NCBI GenBank assembly: GCA_021155885.1
Contig: JAJNBB010000039.1
Coordinates: 1-34,974 of the forward strand
DNA: 34,974 nt
Reading direction: 5' to 3'
Source: Fibrobacteria bacterium
GTDB taxonomy: Bacteria > Fibrobacterota > Fibrobacteria > UBA11236
Within the stretch, counting starts at the first letter, position 1. Each line of letters begins with the position of its first letter. This document shows, piece by piece, positions 7,268 to 14,157 of the stretch. Below the pieces are notes generated by a model, which searched no databases, was not told the origin of the DNA, and saw only the letters and a program-made list of their open reading frames with translations. The position numbers and the translations under genes are program-made.

Positions 7268-8394
7268 TCAGGTTCTGCCGAGGCGCACGTTCCGCGCCTG
7301 ACGAACGCCGTCGAAGCGTATTTCCAACACATAGTTTCCGGCGGCGATGCCGGCGGGAAGACGGATCTGGTGCGCACCCGCATCGAATTTCTTCCGGCGC
7401 AGGACCTCGACGCGGCGCCCCTTCGCATCCAGAAGCAGGATTTCGAGAGGGGCCGCGCGCATCAGGCTGAAACGGACCACGTTTCCATCCACCCCGAAGC
7501 GCACGGACCTCCGGTCGGAGGGAGGGAGAACGGAAGACGCCGTCCCGAGCCGATAAAACGTCCTGCCCACGACAGCGTAGCCGAAGTCGAGACCCAATAA
7601 ATGGATCCTCGTCTCGCGGACGCTTCCGGAATATGGAATCTGTTCGCGAGTCCAGGTCGTGCCGCCATCGGCCGAGCGATAGAACAGGCCCGATCTCGAG
7701 CAGGCGACCAGGTTCATGGAATCCAGGGCTTGCAGACCCTCTATATTTCCAAGGGTATCCTGTTTCACCCAGGAAGAGCCGCCGTTCGTGGTTTTGAAGA
7801 TTCCACTGCCCAGCTCCACCGATTTTGCGGCGGCCCATCCAAGGTTCCGGTTGAAAAAGCGAATCACTTGCACGTTGATCAAGCCCGGTGCCCATTGCCC
7901 CGTCCAGCTATCCCCGCCGTTCGTGGTCTTGTAAACGGATGTGTCGGTTCTGTTCGTCGCGCGCCAACCCAGCAGGGAATCCGCGAAGTCCACGCCGGCG
8001 GCCCCTATTTCCCCGTTAATGTATGCCCAGGTCGCCCCGCCGTCGGTGGTCTTGTTGGCCCCCAGCCACCCGTGCCGGGCGTTCACGAAATCCACGCCCA
8101 GGCCTTTCGGCATGGCGGCCCAGGCCTGCCCGCCGTCCGTGGTGCGCACGCTCGAGGTGCCCGTGCCCCCGCCGGCCACCCATCCGCGCAGGGAATCGGT
8201 AAACTGCATTTGCAGAAGGATTCGCCCGCGATCCATCCACGCAAGGCGTTCACGAAGTAAACCGCGCGCCACTCGACGTCCGGGCGCACCGTCCCCGAAT
8301 CCACCACCACCGGGACCGCCGTCCATTCCGCCGCGCACGCAATGGGCGCCGTCAAGGCGAGACACGCCAAAGTCGCTTCAATCCGCATCTTCAT
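7268..8394 (-). pseudogene. Secreted BNR/Ycf48-type repeat protein, frameshifted near its N-terminus
   Basis: A leftward gene split over two frames. The 5' part starts at ATG 8394 with a signal peptide (MKMRIEATLACLALTAPIACA|AEW) and runs to the first repeat unit, FVNALRGWIAGES. The rest (to TGA 7268-7270) is in another frame and begins QFTDSLRGWVAGGG. It contains at least five further units of the Ycf48/BNR type (TTDGGQAWAAM, TTDGGATWAYI, TTNGGDSWTGQ, TTNGGSSWVKQ, SADGGTTWTREQ). The frame changes near 8215-8230, and the part of the first unit that should hold its DGG-x-x-W box is missing, so a deletion is more likely than a single-base slip. The last 60 residues form a sorting-type tail (PLEILLLDAKGRRVEVL ... 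GNYVLEIRFDG). Such propellers are often exported structural or binding proteins. Confidence 0.75.
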
Positions 8395-8447
8395 GGCTCT
8401 CCGACGATTGGTTAGGGGATCCGGAATGAAAAATACACCCCGAGGCT

Positions 8448-8492
8448 GCTCATTTCAGCCATTGGAGGGCTCGGGTGGGGCCTGAAATGAGC
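8448..8492. repeat. Inverted repeat GCTCATTTCAG / CTGAAATGAGC between divergent genes
   Basis: GCTCATTTCAG at 8448-8458 and CTGAAATGAGC at 8482-8492 are exact inverted copies separated by 23 bases. The repeat sits in the 167-base gap between the leftward BNR gene and the rightward lipA. No T run follows in either direction, so an operator, RNA structure or mobile repeat fits better than a terminator. Confidence 0.5.
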
Positions 8493-8561
8493 GGGCTGGG
8501 CACAGCGGGTAGCCGGATTCCCCGACTATAAGCCGTTCGCCGTTCGCTATCTTTCCACCCG

Positions 8562-9403
8562 ATGACCCCCGCCGCATCCCCTGAAATCCCCTCCCCCCTT
8601 CGCAAACCGCTCTGGCTGAAGGCCAAGATCCCCGGGGGGGCCGACTACGCCCAATTGCGCGACAACTCGGCGAATGCTGGTCGAAGGGCACCGCCACGGT
8701 GATGATCCTTGGCAACACCTGCACGCGCGGCTGCCGCTTCTGCGACGTGCCCAAGGGAAAACCCGAGGGTCTGGACACCGAGGAGCCCGAGCGCGTGGCC
8801 GAATCCGTGCGCCTGATGGCGCTCAAGTACGTCGTGATCACCTCGGTGGCGCGCGATGACCTCGCCGACCAGGGCGCCGAGGTGTGGAACGAAACCATTC
8901 TGCGGACCCGCCTGGAGAACCCCGGCTGCCGCGTCGAGGTCCTGATCCCCGACATGCAGGGGCGGCTGGACCTGGTGGACCACATCCTGGACGCGGGCCC
9001 GGACGTGCTCAACCACAATTTCGAAACGGTGGAGCGCCTGCAGAAGCACGTCCGGGGGCGCGGTAACATCCGGGATACCTCCGCCGTGCTGCGCCGCGCC
9101 AAGGAGCGCGGGTTCTTCACGAAGACCAGCCTGATGCTGGGCGTGGGCGAAACCCGCGAAGAACTCGAGGGCATCATCCGCCACATCGCGGACCTCAAGG
9201 TCGACATCCTGACGATGGGGCAATATCTCTCGCCGGGAGGCCCGGCGCACCTGCCCGTAAGCCGCTTCGTGCCGCCCGAGGAATTCGAGTCGCTGCGCGA
9301 CTACGCCCTGGCCCAGGGGATTCGCGTCTGCCAGTCCGGCCCGCTCGTGCGCTCGTCGTACCGGGCGGACGAGGCCGCCGCGGTGCTGTTCGCGCCGGCC
9401 TGA
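8562..9403 (+). pseudogene. lipA: Lipoyl synthase, broken by an internal deletion and frameshift
   Basis: LipA is a radical SAM enzyme that inserts two sulfur atoms into octanoyl groups on lipoyl domains. The gene starts at ATG 8562 (KPLWLKAKIPGGADYAQLRDN is typical N-terminal LipA), but this frame hits TGA at 8700-8702. The remainder continues in another frame from GECWSKGTATVMILG (about 8669). It carries the radical-SAM motif CTRGCRFC, the GVGETREE and DILTMGQYLSPG segments, and the final GPLVRSSYRADE with the conserved serine. Between LRDN and GECW a normal LipA has about 17 more residues, holding two of the three auxiliary-cluster cysteines (C-x4-C-x5-C); only the third remains. The genome copy shown cannot make a normal LipA, unless the gap is an assembly error. 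It ends 8 bases from the converging ThuA gene. Confidence 0.85.
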
Positions 9404-9411
9404 CGCGCTAC

Positions 9412-10692
9412 CTAAAACAGGCGGACGCGGGCCGCGGTCTTCGCGCCCGAAGGCGCTGTCACCCGCACGAAATATATCCCCGGCTTCAATCCCGAGATCT
9501 GAACGGGCGCTCCCTGCCCCCGGACATTGCGGGCCAGCGCTTGTTTTCCGGACACCTCCAGGACGCGAAGAACGTGCTCCCCCGGTTCGGCGAGCGTTAT
9601 GTGGATTTTCGTCCCGCGGGTCGAGATCGACGCTTCGGGGTTGTATTCCAGGAAGGCGGGGTTCGTGCAGCCGACGAAGTCGCGGGCGAGGTAGCGCAAT
9701 AGCCGCCAGTTATACTTCTCCATGACGCTGTCGTTTCGGACGTAAACACTATCATGACCGCTGGCATTGAAGGCGGCAAGTCCCTTCCCCATCTTGCGCG
9801 TCCAGGAAATGGGGTGGTCATTCATGACTCTACCCGTCCAATTACTTGCGGCTTCGTCCAGGGAAAGGAGGACATTCACCCGGCCTTCCACATAAGAGGC
9901 GCCCAGATTTTCAACCAGCACAAGGGTATCCTTGTAACGCCGGGGGCTGGAATAAAAGCTCCACCATTCATCTTGAAGGCCATCCACCGCTCTGGGCAGT
10001 CCCGTGAAAATCGCGCGCGTTTCCACTTCCCCAACGCCATGATTGTACTGCGTTGCCGCCGGCAGGGTGCCGAGGGGCCCTCGTGGGTACATCTGCCCGA
10101 TCACCATCGAATCCACGTAGATGCGCGCGGGCGTTCCCACAGGCGCGTGTTGATAGTACTGTCGCGTCAAGGCCCGAGCCAGGAAGCGGCATTCCGACGG
10201 CGGGGGTTCGCTGGCTCCCCAAACAAAGCCCTCGCTATACGGGCCGACATAACAGGAGAGGAAGGCGCCCGCGGCGTGCACCATGAGCATCGCCTTTCCC
10301 TGTTGGTAGATGTATTTCTCCATGGCCACCGTACTGGGCGAGTTCATCGGCCCCAGAACGTCCGCATCGCCATTTGAGAAGATCACCACGTCCACGCCGG
10401 CGACAACGCTGTCCTGGATATACCCTATCGCAGCGGCGCTGGTATCCAGCCGGAATCCGTACTTGACCGCAAGCCGTGCCATCGAGGCACGCAGCATCGC
10501 CCTGCCCGTGCCATGCCCCGGCGCCTTGTCATAGAGCAATACGTGCTTCAGCTTCGCGTGGGGATTTTTTTGGTAGGGGTTATTCGCGTCCCGGGCAACC
10601 ATCACTTCGGCGCGGGAGAGGCCGGCCGCGCCGCACAGGAGGATCGCTGCCGCCATGGCCTGTAGGATACGGAAGAAAAAACGAGAGTTCAT
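9412..10692 (-). CDS. Secreted ThuA-domain protein, copy 1, with sorting tail
   Basis: A 426-residue exported protein. I chose ATG 10692 (MNSRFFFRILQAMAAA...) because a signal peptide starts there, ending at SRA|EVMVA. The body is a ThuA-like domain (class I glutamine amidotransferase-like fold, trehalose-utilisation family). It opens with KLKHVLLYDKAPGHGTGRAM and closes with the family phrase HPISWTRKMGKGLAAFNASGHD. An upstream segment, VDVVIFSNGDADVL, matches the glycine/strand region of the fold. From about residue 340 the tail reads CTNPAFLEYNPEAS ... SGLKPGIYFVRVTAPSGAKT, a sorting-type module. It lies 36 bases downstream of a paralogue and is probably co-transcribed with it. ThuA domains are common in secreted carbohydrate-related proteins; biochemical activity is unknown. 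Confidence 0.75.
   Translation of the reverse strand: MNSRFFFRILQAMAAAILLCGAAGLSRAEVMVARDANNPYQKNPHAKLKHVLLYDKAPGHGTGRAMLRASMARLAVKYGFRLDTSAAAIGYIQDSVVAGVDVVIFSNGDADVLGPMNSPSTVAMEKYIYQQGKAMLMVHAAGAFLSCYVGPYSEGFVWGASEPPPSECRFLARALTRQYYQHAPVGTPARIYVDSMVIGQMYPRGPLGTLPAATQYNHGVGEVETRAIFTGLPRAVDGLQDEWWSFYSSPRRYKDTLVLVENLGASYVEGRVNVLLSLDEAASNWTGRVMNDHPISWTRKMGKGLAAFNASGHDSVYVRNDSVMEKYNWRLLRYLARDFVGCTNPAFLEYNPEASISTRGTKIHITLAEPGEHVLRVLEVSGKQALARNVRGQGAPVQISGLKPGIYFVRVTAPSGAKTAARVRLF
9529..9629. repeat. 101-base segment identical to 10846-10946
   Basis: These 101 bases within the 3' end of the first ThuA gene match the second ThuA gene without any mismatch, including synonymous positions. Flanking sequence on both sides is also very similar for about 300 bases in total, with a 9-base indel just beyond 9629. 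Confidence 0.95.
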
Positions 10693-10728
10693 GAGGCTGG
10701 TCTTTAAAAAAAGGCGTGCTTTCGGCAT

Positions 10729-12018
10729 CTAAAACAAGCTGACGCGGGCCGCCGTCTTCGCGCCCGAAGGCGCGGTCACCCGGACGAAATAGATCCCCGG
10801 CTTCAATCCCGAGATCTGGACGGGCGTCCCCTGCCCCCGGACGTGGCGGGCCAGCGCTTGTTTTCCGGACACCTCCAGGACGCGAAGAACGTGCTCCCCC
10901 GGTTCGGCGAGCGTTATGTGGATTTTCGTCCCGCGGGTCGAGATCGCCGTCACCGAAGCTTCGGGATTGTATTCGAGAAAGGCGGGGTTCGTGCAGCCGA
11001 CGAAGTCGCGGGCGAGGTAGCGCAGCAGGCGCCCGTTGAATCTCTCAAGGAGGCTGTCCCGGGCTCCGTACGGATCCTGGTGGCCCATGACGTTGACCGC
11101 GGCCAGCCCATTGCCCATCTTGCGCGTCCAGGCCACGGGATGATCGCCCATCCGCAAGTCGGACGGCAGGGGGTAACTGCCCTCGTCGATGGAAAGCAGC
11201 ACGTTCACGCGTCCCTCGACATAGATCCGCGACTCGAGGGAGGAAATGACCCGGTTCATGTCCCCCACCAGGCGGGGGCTGGAAACATAAGTGTACCACT
11301 CATCCGGCAGCGAATCCACGGAGCGCGGCAAGCCGGTGAAGATGTTGCGGGTTTCGGGATTGCGGATGCCGTGGGACGCCGCCGCAGGCGGGGGCACCGC
11401 AAAGGAACTCCCCGAGGCCGGCGTGTAGGGCGGCACGGATCCCTCCGACGTGGAGTCGACGTAAACCCGCATGAGTGTCCCGGGATTCGCGGAGTAGCGA
11501 TATTGCCGTACCGCCGCTCGGGCGAGCAGGCGACATTGGGGATGCGCCAGGCTGTCGCCGCCCCCGCCCGTCCCGCGACCCGGGCAGCTAATGAACGCCG
11601 CGGCCTCGTGGATCATCAACAAGGCCTTGCCGCGCTGGTAGAGGAAGTCCTCCATCGCGGCGAGGGAGGGGGTGCTGTCCAGCACATCCCGCGAATTATG
11701 GCCGAAGACGACCACGTCCACGCCTTGTAACACCGCGGGAGTTATGTACCCGATCGGGGCGCTACTGGTGTCAAGACGGAAACCGTACCTCACCGCGGTG
11801 CGGGCGAGCGAGGCCCGCACCGCGGCCCTTCCGAGGGTATGGCTTACGGACCAGTCGTAAAGCAGTACGTGCCTCAGCTTATGGTGCGGGCTTTTCTGGT
11901 AGGCGTTCGTCGTGTCGCGCGCAACCATCGTTTCGGCGCGAGGCACGGACGCCGCGCCCAGCAGGAACGCCGCCGCGGCCAGCGCACGAGAGAAGGCTAA
12001 AAGGGACGGGAGGCTCAT
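10729..12018 (-). CDS. Secreted ThuA-domain protein, copy 2, with sorting tail
   Basis: A 429-residue paralogue of the neighbouring gene. ATG 12018 begins a signal peptide (MSLPSLLAFSRALAAAAFLL, cleaved near PRA|ETMVA); the in-frame region further upstream overlaps plsC and does not look coding. The ThuA landmarks are KLRHVLLYDWSVSHTLGRAA, GVDVVVFGHNSRDVL, KALLMIHEAAAFISC and HPVAWTRKMGNGLAAVNVMGH. The C-terminal 100 residues are almost identical to copy 1, except for three extra residues (VTA) before ISTRGTKIHITL. The two proteins differ much more in their N-terminal halves. Both genes would be read from a promoter in the 70 bases before 12018. Confidence 0.75.
   Translation of the reverse strand: MSLPSLLAFSRALAAAAFLLGAASVPRAETMVARDTTNAYQKSPHHKLRHVLLYDWSVSHTLGRAAVRASLARTAVRYGFRLDTSSAPIGYITPAVLQGVDVVVFGHNSRDVLDSTPSLAAMEDFLYQRGKALLMIHEAAAFISCPGRGTGGGGDSLAHPQCRLLARAAVRQYRYSANPGTLMRVYVDSTSEGSVPPYTPASGSSFAVPPPAAASHGIRNPETRNIFTGLPRSVDSLPDEWYTYVSSPRLVGDMNRVISSLESRIYVEGRVNVLLSIDEGSYPLPSDLRMGDHPVAWTRKMGNGLAAVNVMGHQDPYGARDSLLERFNGRLLRYLARDFVGCTNPAFLEYNPEASVTAISTRGTKIHITLAEPGEHVLRVLEVSGKQALARHVRGQGTPVQISGLKPGIYFVRVTAPSGAKTAARVSLF
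10846..10946. repeat. 101-base segment identical to 9529-9629
   Basis: The second copy of the identical 3'-end segment shared by the tandem ThuA genes, encoding part of the sorting-type tail. Confidence 0.95.
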
Positions 12019-12077
12019 GGGAGCAATATACCGGTATTGTCCGTATAAGTTGTCCCGATTCCCGATAATTAATCGGC

Positions 12078-12103
12078 AAATCCGGCCGCTAAACGCCGGA
12101 TTT
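12078..12103 (-). terminator. Hairpin over the plsC stop codon
   Basis: AAATCCGGC (12078-12086) pairs with GCCGGATTT (12095-12103); the plsC stop (12089-12091) lies in the loop. No T run follows leftward, so termination is uncertain. Confidence 0.35.
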
Positions 12104-12838
12104 GGGGGAGACTTCCGCCGCGATTTCTTCGTCGGCGACGGCCCAGCACTCCTCGAGATATTCCTTGATGCGGTTCCAGGAGACCTTCTCGTCGGGCATT
12201 CCGGCCGTCTCGAGAGGCCGGAAGAAACGCAGGTCGACCGGCACCGGGAATTCGCCGTTCGGGTCATAGGCCTCGTAGGCCGAACGGGAGTTGTGGATGT
12301 GCACCGGGATCACCTGGGCTCCCGCCAGCACGGCCATGCGGATGCCGCCCAGCTTGACGGGGAGGCGCTTGCCCGTCTTGCTGCGCGTGCCTTCGGGGAA
12401 AACGACCAGGGGCCGATCCCCCAGCGTGCCCGCCGCGATCTCCAGGGCCTTGCGGGCGCCGTGCTTGTCCGAGCGGTCGATGAACACGCAGCCCACCGCG
12501 CGCATCCAGAAGGCCAGGATGGGAATGCGGCCCAGCTCCTTCTTGGCCACGAAGCCCACGCCCATATTGGTGGCCGCCGTCATGGCGGGGATGTCGATCT
12601 GGCTTTGATGGTTGCAGAGAAACACGCGCGGCGCGCTGCTTTGCGAAGGCAGGTTTTCGCGCCCAAGCACGCGCAGTTTCACCTTGAAGGTGCGCAGAAG
12701 GTAGCGCCCCCATTCGGGAAACAGGCGATTGATCGCGGCGCGGCGGGCCGCGTGACCGAACGGCGCGGCCTTGGCGTAAATGACCATGCAGTAGACCATG
12801 AGGGCCAGGATGCGGGCGATGCGGAACATCATCAACAT
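12089..12838 (-). CDS. plsC: 1-acyl-sn-glycerol-3-phosphate acyltransferase
   Basis: This enzyme acylates lysophosphatidic acid to phosphatidic acid at the inner membrane, a step of phospholipid synthesis. The 249-residue protein has an N-terminal hydrophobic segment (RIARILALMVYCMVIYA). The H-x4-D catalytic motif follows as NHQSQIDIP, then the motif-II-like FIDRSDKHGA and the substrate-binding motif FPEGTRSKTG. The order and spacing match PlsC. ATG 12838 is followed by two further in-frame ATGs within four codons, so the exact start is uncertain by a few residues. It lies between rpsU and the ThuA pair, all leftward, but the rpsU terminator upstream suggests its own promoter. Confidence 0.92.
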   Translation of the reverse strand: MLMMFRIARILALMVYCMVIYAKAAPFGHAARRAAINRLFPEWGRYLLRTFKVKLRVLGRENLPSQSSAPRVFLCNHQSQIDIPAMTAATNMGVGFVAKKELGRIPILAFWMRAVGCVFIDRSDKHGARKALEIAAGTLGDRPLVVFPEGTRSKTGKRLPVKLGGIRMAVLAGAQVIPVHIHNSRSAYEAYDPNGEFPVPVDLRFFRPLETAGMPDEKVSWNRIKEYLEECWAVADEEIAAEVSPKSGV

Positions 12839-12870
12839 TCCAAAAGTCTCCGTTACGGGAACTGAAATAG

Positions 12871-12896
12871 AAAAGGCTCCGTTACCGGAGCCTTTA
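12871..12896 (-). terminator. Intrinsic terminator of rpsU
   Basis: AAAGGCTCCG pairs with CGGAGCCTTT around a TTAC loop (12872-12895). Leftward it is followed by TTCTATTT. It lies 20 bases after the rpsU stop. Confidence 0.8.
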
Positions 12897-12916
12897 TACC
12901 ACGAATCCGTCGCTGC

Positions 12917-13111
12917 TTAACGCGCTTCGGTTCTTTCCTTGAGAGCCCTGCGAACCGCCTGGTTCAACCGGCGCTTGCGCTCTTCCGAGGGCTTCTCATG
13001 ACGCTGCTTTTTTTTGACGTCGGAGAGAATGCCGGCCTTTTCACAAGTCTTGGTGAAACGACGCAGGGCCTTTTCGAAGGATTCTCCGGGACGCACGATG
13101 ACGCCTGTCAT
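12917..13111 (-). CDS. rpsU: 30S ribosomal protein bS21
   Basis: A 64-residue, strongly basic protein of the small ribosomal subunit. It begins MTGVIVRPGESFEKALRRF, matching the conserved bS21 start (V-x-V-x-x-x-E-x-x-x-x-A-L-R-R-F-K), and continues with K-rich helices (KKKQRHEKPSEERKR). ATG 13111 has a GAGGTG Shine-Dalgarno about ten bases upstream. A good sigma-70-type promoter lies at 13177-13206 and a terminator follows, so it is a single-gene unit. Confidence 0.95.
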   Translation of the reverse strand: MTGVIVRPGESFEKALRRFTKTCEKAGILSDVKKKQRHEKPSEERKRRLNQAVRRALKERTEAR

Positions 13112-13176
13112 GATATTGTTTTCACCTCTTTTCGGGTCTGGTCAGAGTGGGTGGGTCTTCTTTATTGGGTGCCTCC

Positions 13177-13206
13177 AATCTATCAAGATTAAAATCCCTA
13201 TGTCAA
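13177..13206 (-). promoter_or_regulatory. Predicted sigma-70 promoter of rpsU
   Basis: Leftward, a perfect TTGACA (-35, plus-strand TGTCAA 13201-13206) is followed after 18 bases by TAGATT (-10, plus-strand AATCTA 13177-13182). This places transcription start near 13170, about 60 bases before the rpsU ATG. Confidence 0.6.
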
Positions 13207-13368
13207 TGCAAAACAAGACTTTACGCGAATCGTCCCTTCTGGTGAATTTAGGCCGAATTCCCTGAATATGGGGCCACGAGAGTGCCATTGCGACAAAACA
13301 TCCGGAATCATCGAATTCCCCGTTTTGATTACTATTAACCTCAACGTTTTGTTCCGAAAGGACGAAAA

Positions 13369-14103
13369 ATGCACGTTTCGAAATCCGGATTTTGGATCAT
13401 CCTGGCTTTTGCATCGGTTTCCTCCATTTTTTGGATGACCGGGTGCAAGAAAGACGACGTTCAGCCTAGGCCGGCCCCCGTTTTGCCCGCCCAGCCTCCC
13501 GTTGAACCCCTGGCGGACGAATTTGAGGAACCGGATTCCCTGTCCCCCCCGGCGCCTGCCGACCCGGGATATGGACAAGTCCCGAACGGTCATTACACCC
13601 TTCAAATCCAGCTTTTGGCCGAAAAATCCGCCGCCACGCGCTTGGCTGAAAAACTGAAAGCCTCGGGGATTCCGGCTTACGTCGTGAAGGTCGTGGATCC
13701 CACCCCCGAACTTCCGGGCACTTATTACCGCGTTCGCGCCGGGTCCTTCGCCACCACGGCGGCGGCCCGGGAGTACGGTCGCATCAACCTCACCCCCCTG
13801 GGACGCGATTTCTGGGTCGATCTGAAGGCCCGGGACTCCGAGCCCGTCCACCCGGTCTACAAACCCCGTGCCTCCGCGCCAGCGCCGGCGCCGGCCCAGC
13901 CTAAAATCGTGGAGCCGACGCCCCCGCCCCAGCCCAAAATCGTCGAACCGACCTATACCCCGCCCCCGCCGCCTCCCGCGGCTCCGAAGCCCGTGACCCC
14001 GCCCGATCCCGCCCCCAAGGCTCCCGTGGACCCGGCCATCGTGCCGAAGGACCTGGAAGGCAAACCGGCCGTGATCGACACGGGTTCCGTGCAGGATTGG
14101 TAA
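13369..14103 (+). CDS. SPOR-domain lipoprotein with proline-rich C-terminus
   Basis: A 244-residue lipoprotein. The signal peptide ends in the lipobox WMTGC, with Cys26 as the acylated residue. After an acidic, proline-rich linker comes a SPOR domain (about 74-152: HYTLQIQLLAEKSAATRLAE ... YYRVRAGSFATTAAAREYG). SPOR domains bind denuded glycan strands, usually at division sites. The last 90 residues are mostly proline and lysine with two copies of QPKIVEPT, suggesting a flexible periplasmic spacer. ATG 13369 has a Shine-Dalgarno AAAGGA. It is divergent from rpsU and followed after 54 bases by rimO. Confidence 0.88.
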   Translation: MHVSKSGFWIILAFASVSSIFWMTGCKKDDVQPRPAPVLPAQPPVEPLADEFEEPDSLSPPAPADPGYGQVPNGHYTLQIQLLAEKSAATRLAEKLKASGIPAYVVKVVDPTPELPGTYYRVRAGSFATTAAAREYGRINLTPLGRDFWVDLKARDSEPVHPVYKPRASAPAPAPAQPKIVEPTPPPQPKIVEPTYTPPPPPPAAPKPVTPPDPAPKAPVDPAIVPKDLEGKPAVIDTGSVQDW

Positions 14104-14129
14104 CTTTACCGTCCCCCCCTTTTTCGAAG

Positions 14130-14147
14130 CCGGGGTTTATTCCCCGG
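14130..14147 (+). promoter_or_regulatory. Hairpin abutting the rimO ribosome-binding site
   Basis: CCGGGG (14130-14135) pairs with CCCCGG (14142-14147) around TTTATT. The last two stem bases are the first two of the rimO Shine-Dalgarno GGAAGGG (14146-14152). It could influence translation or simply end the upstream transcript weakly. Confidence 0.35.
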
Positions 14148-14157
14148 AAGGGCGCTC

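Noticed and set aside
12019-12267. N-terminal extension of the second ThuA protein
   Set aside because: The extension overlaps plsC, is Arg/Ser/Pro-rich and would bury the signal peptide that starts at 12018.
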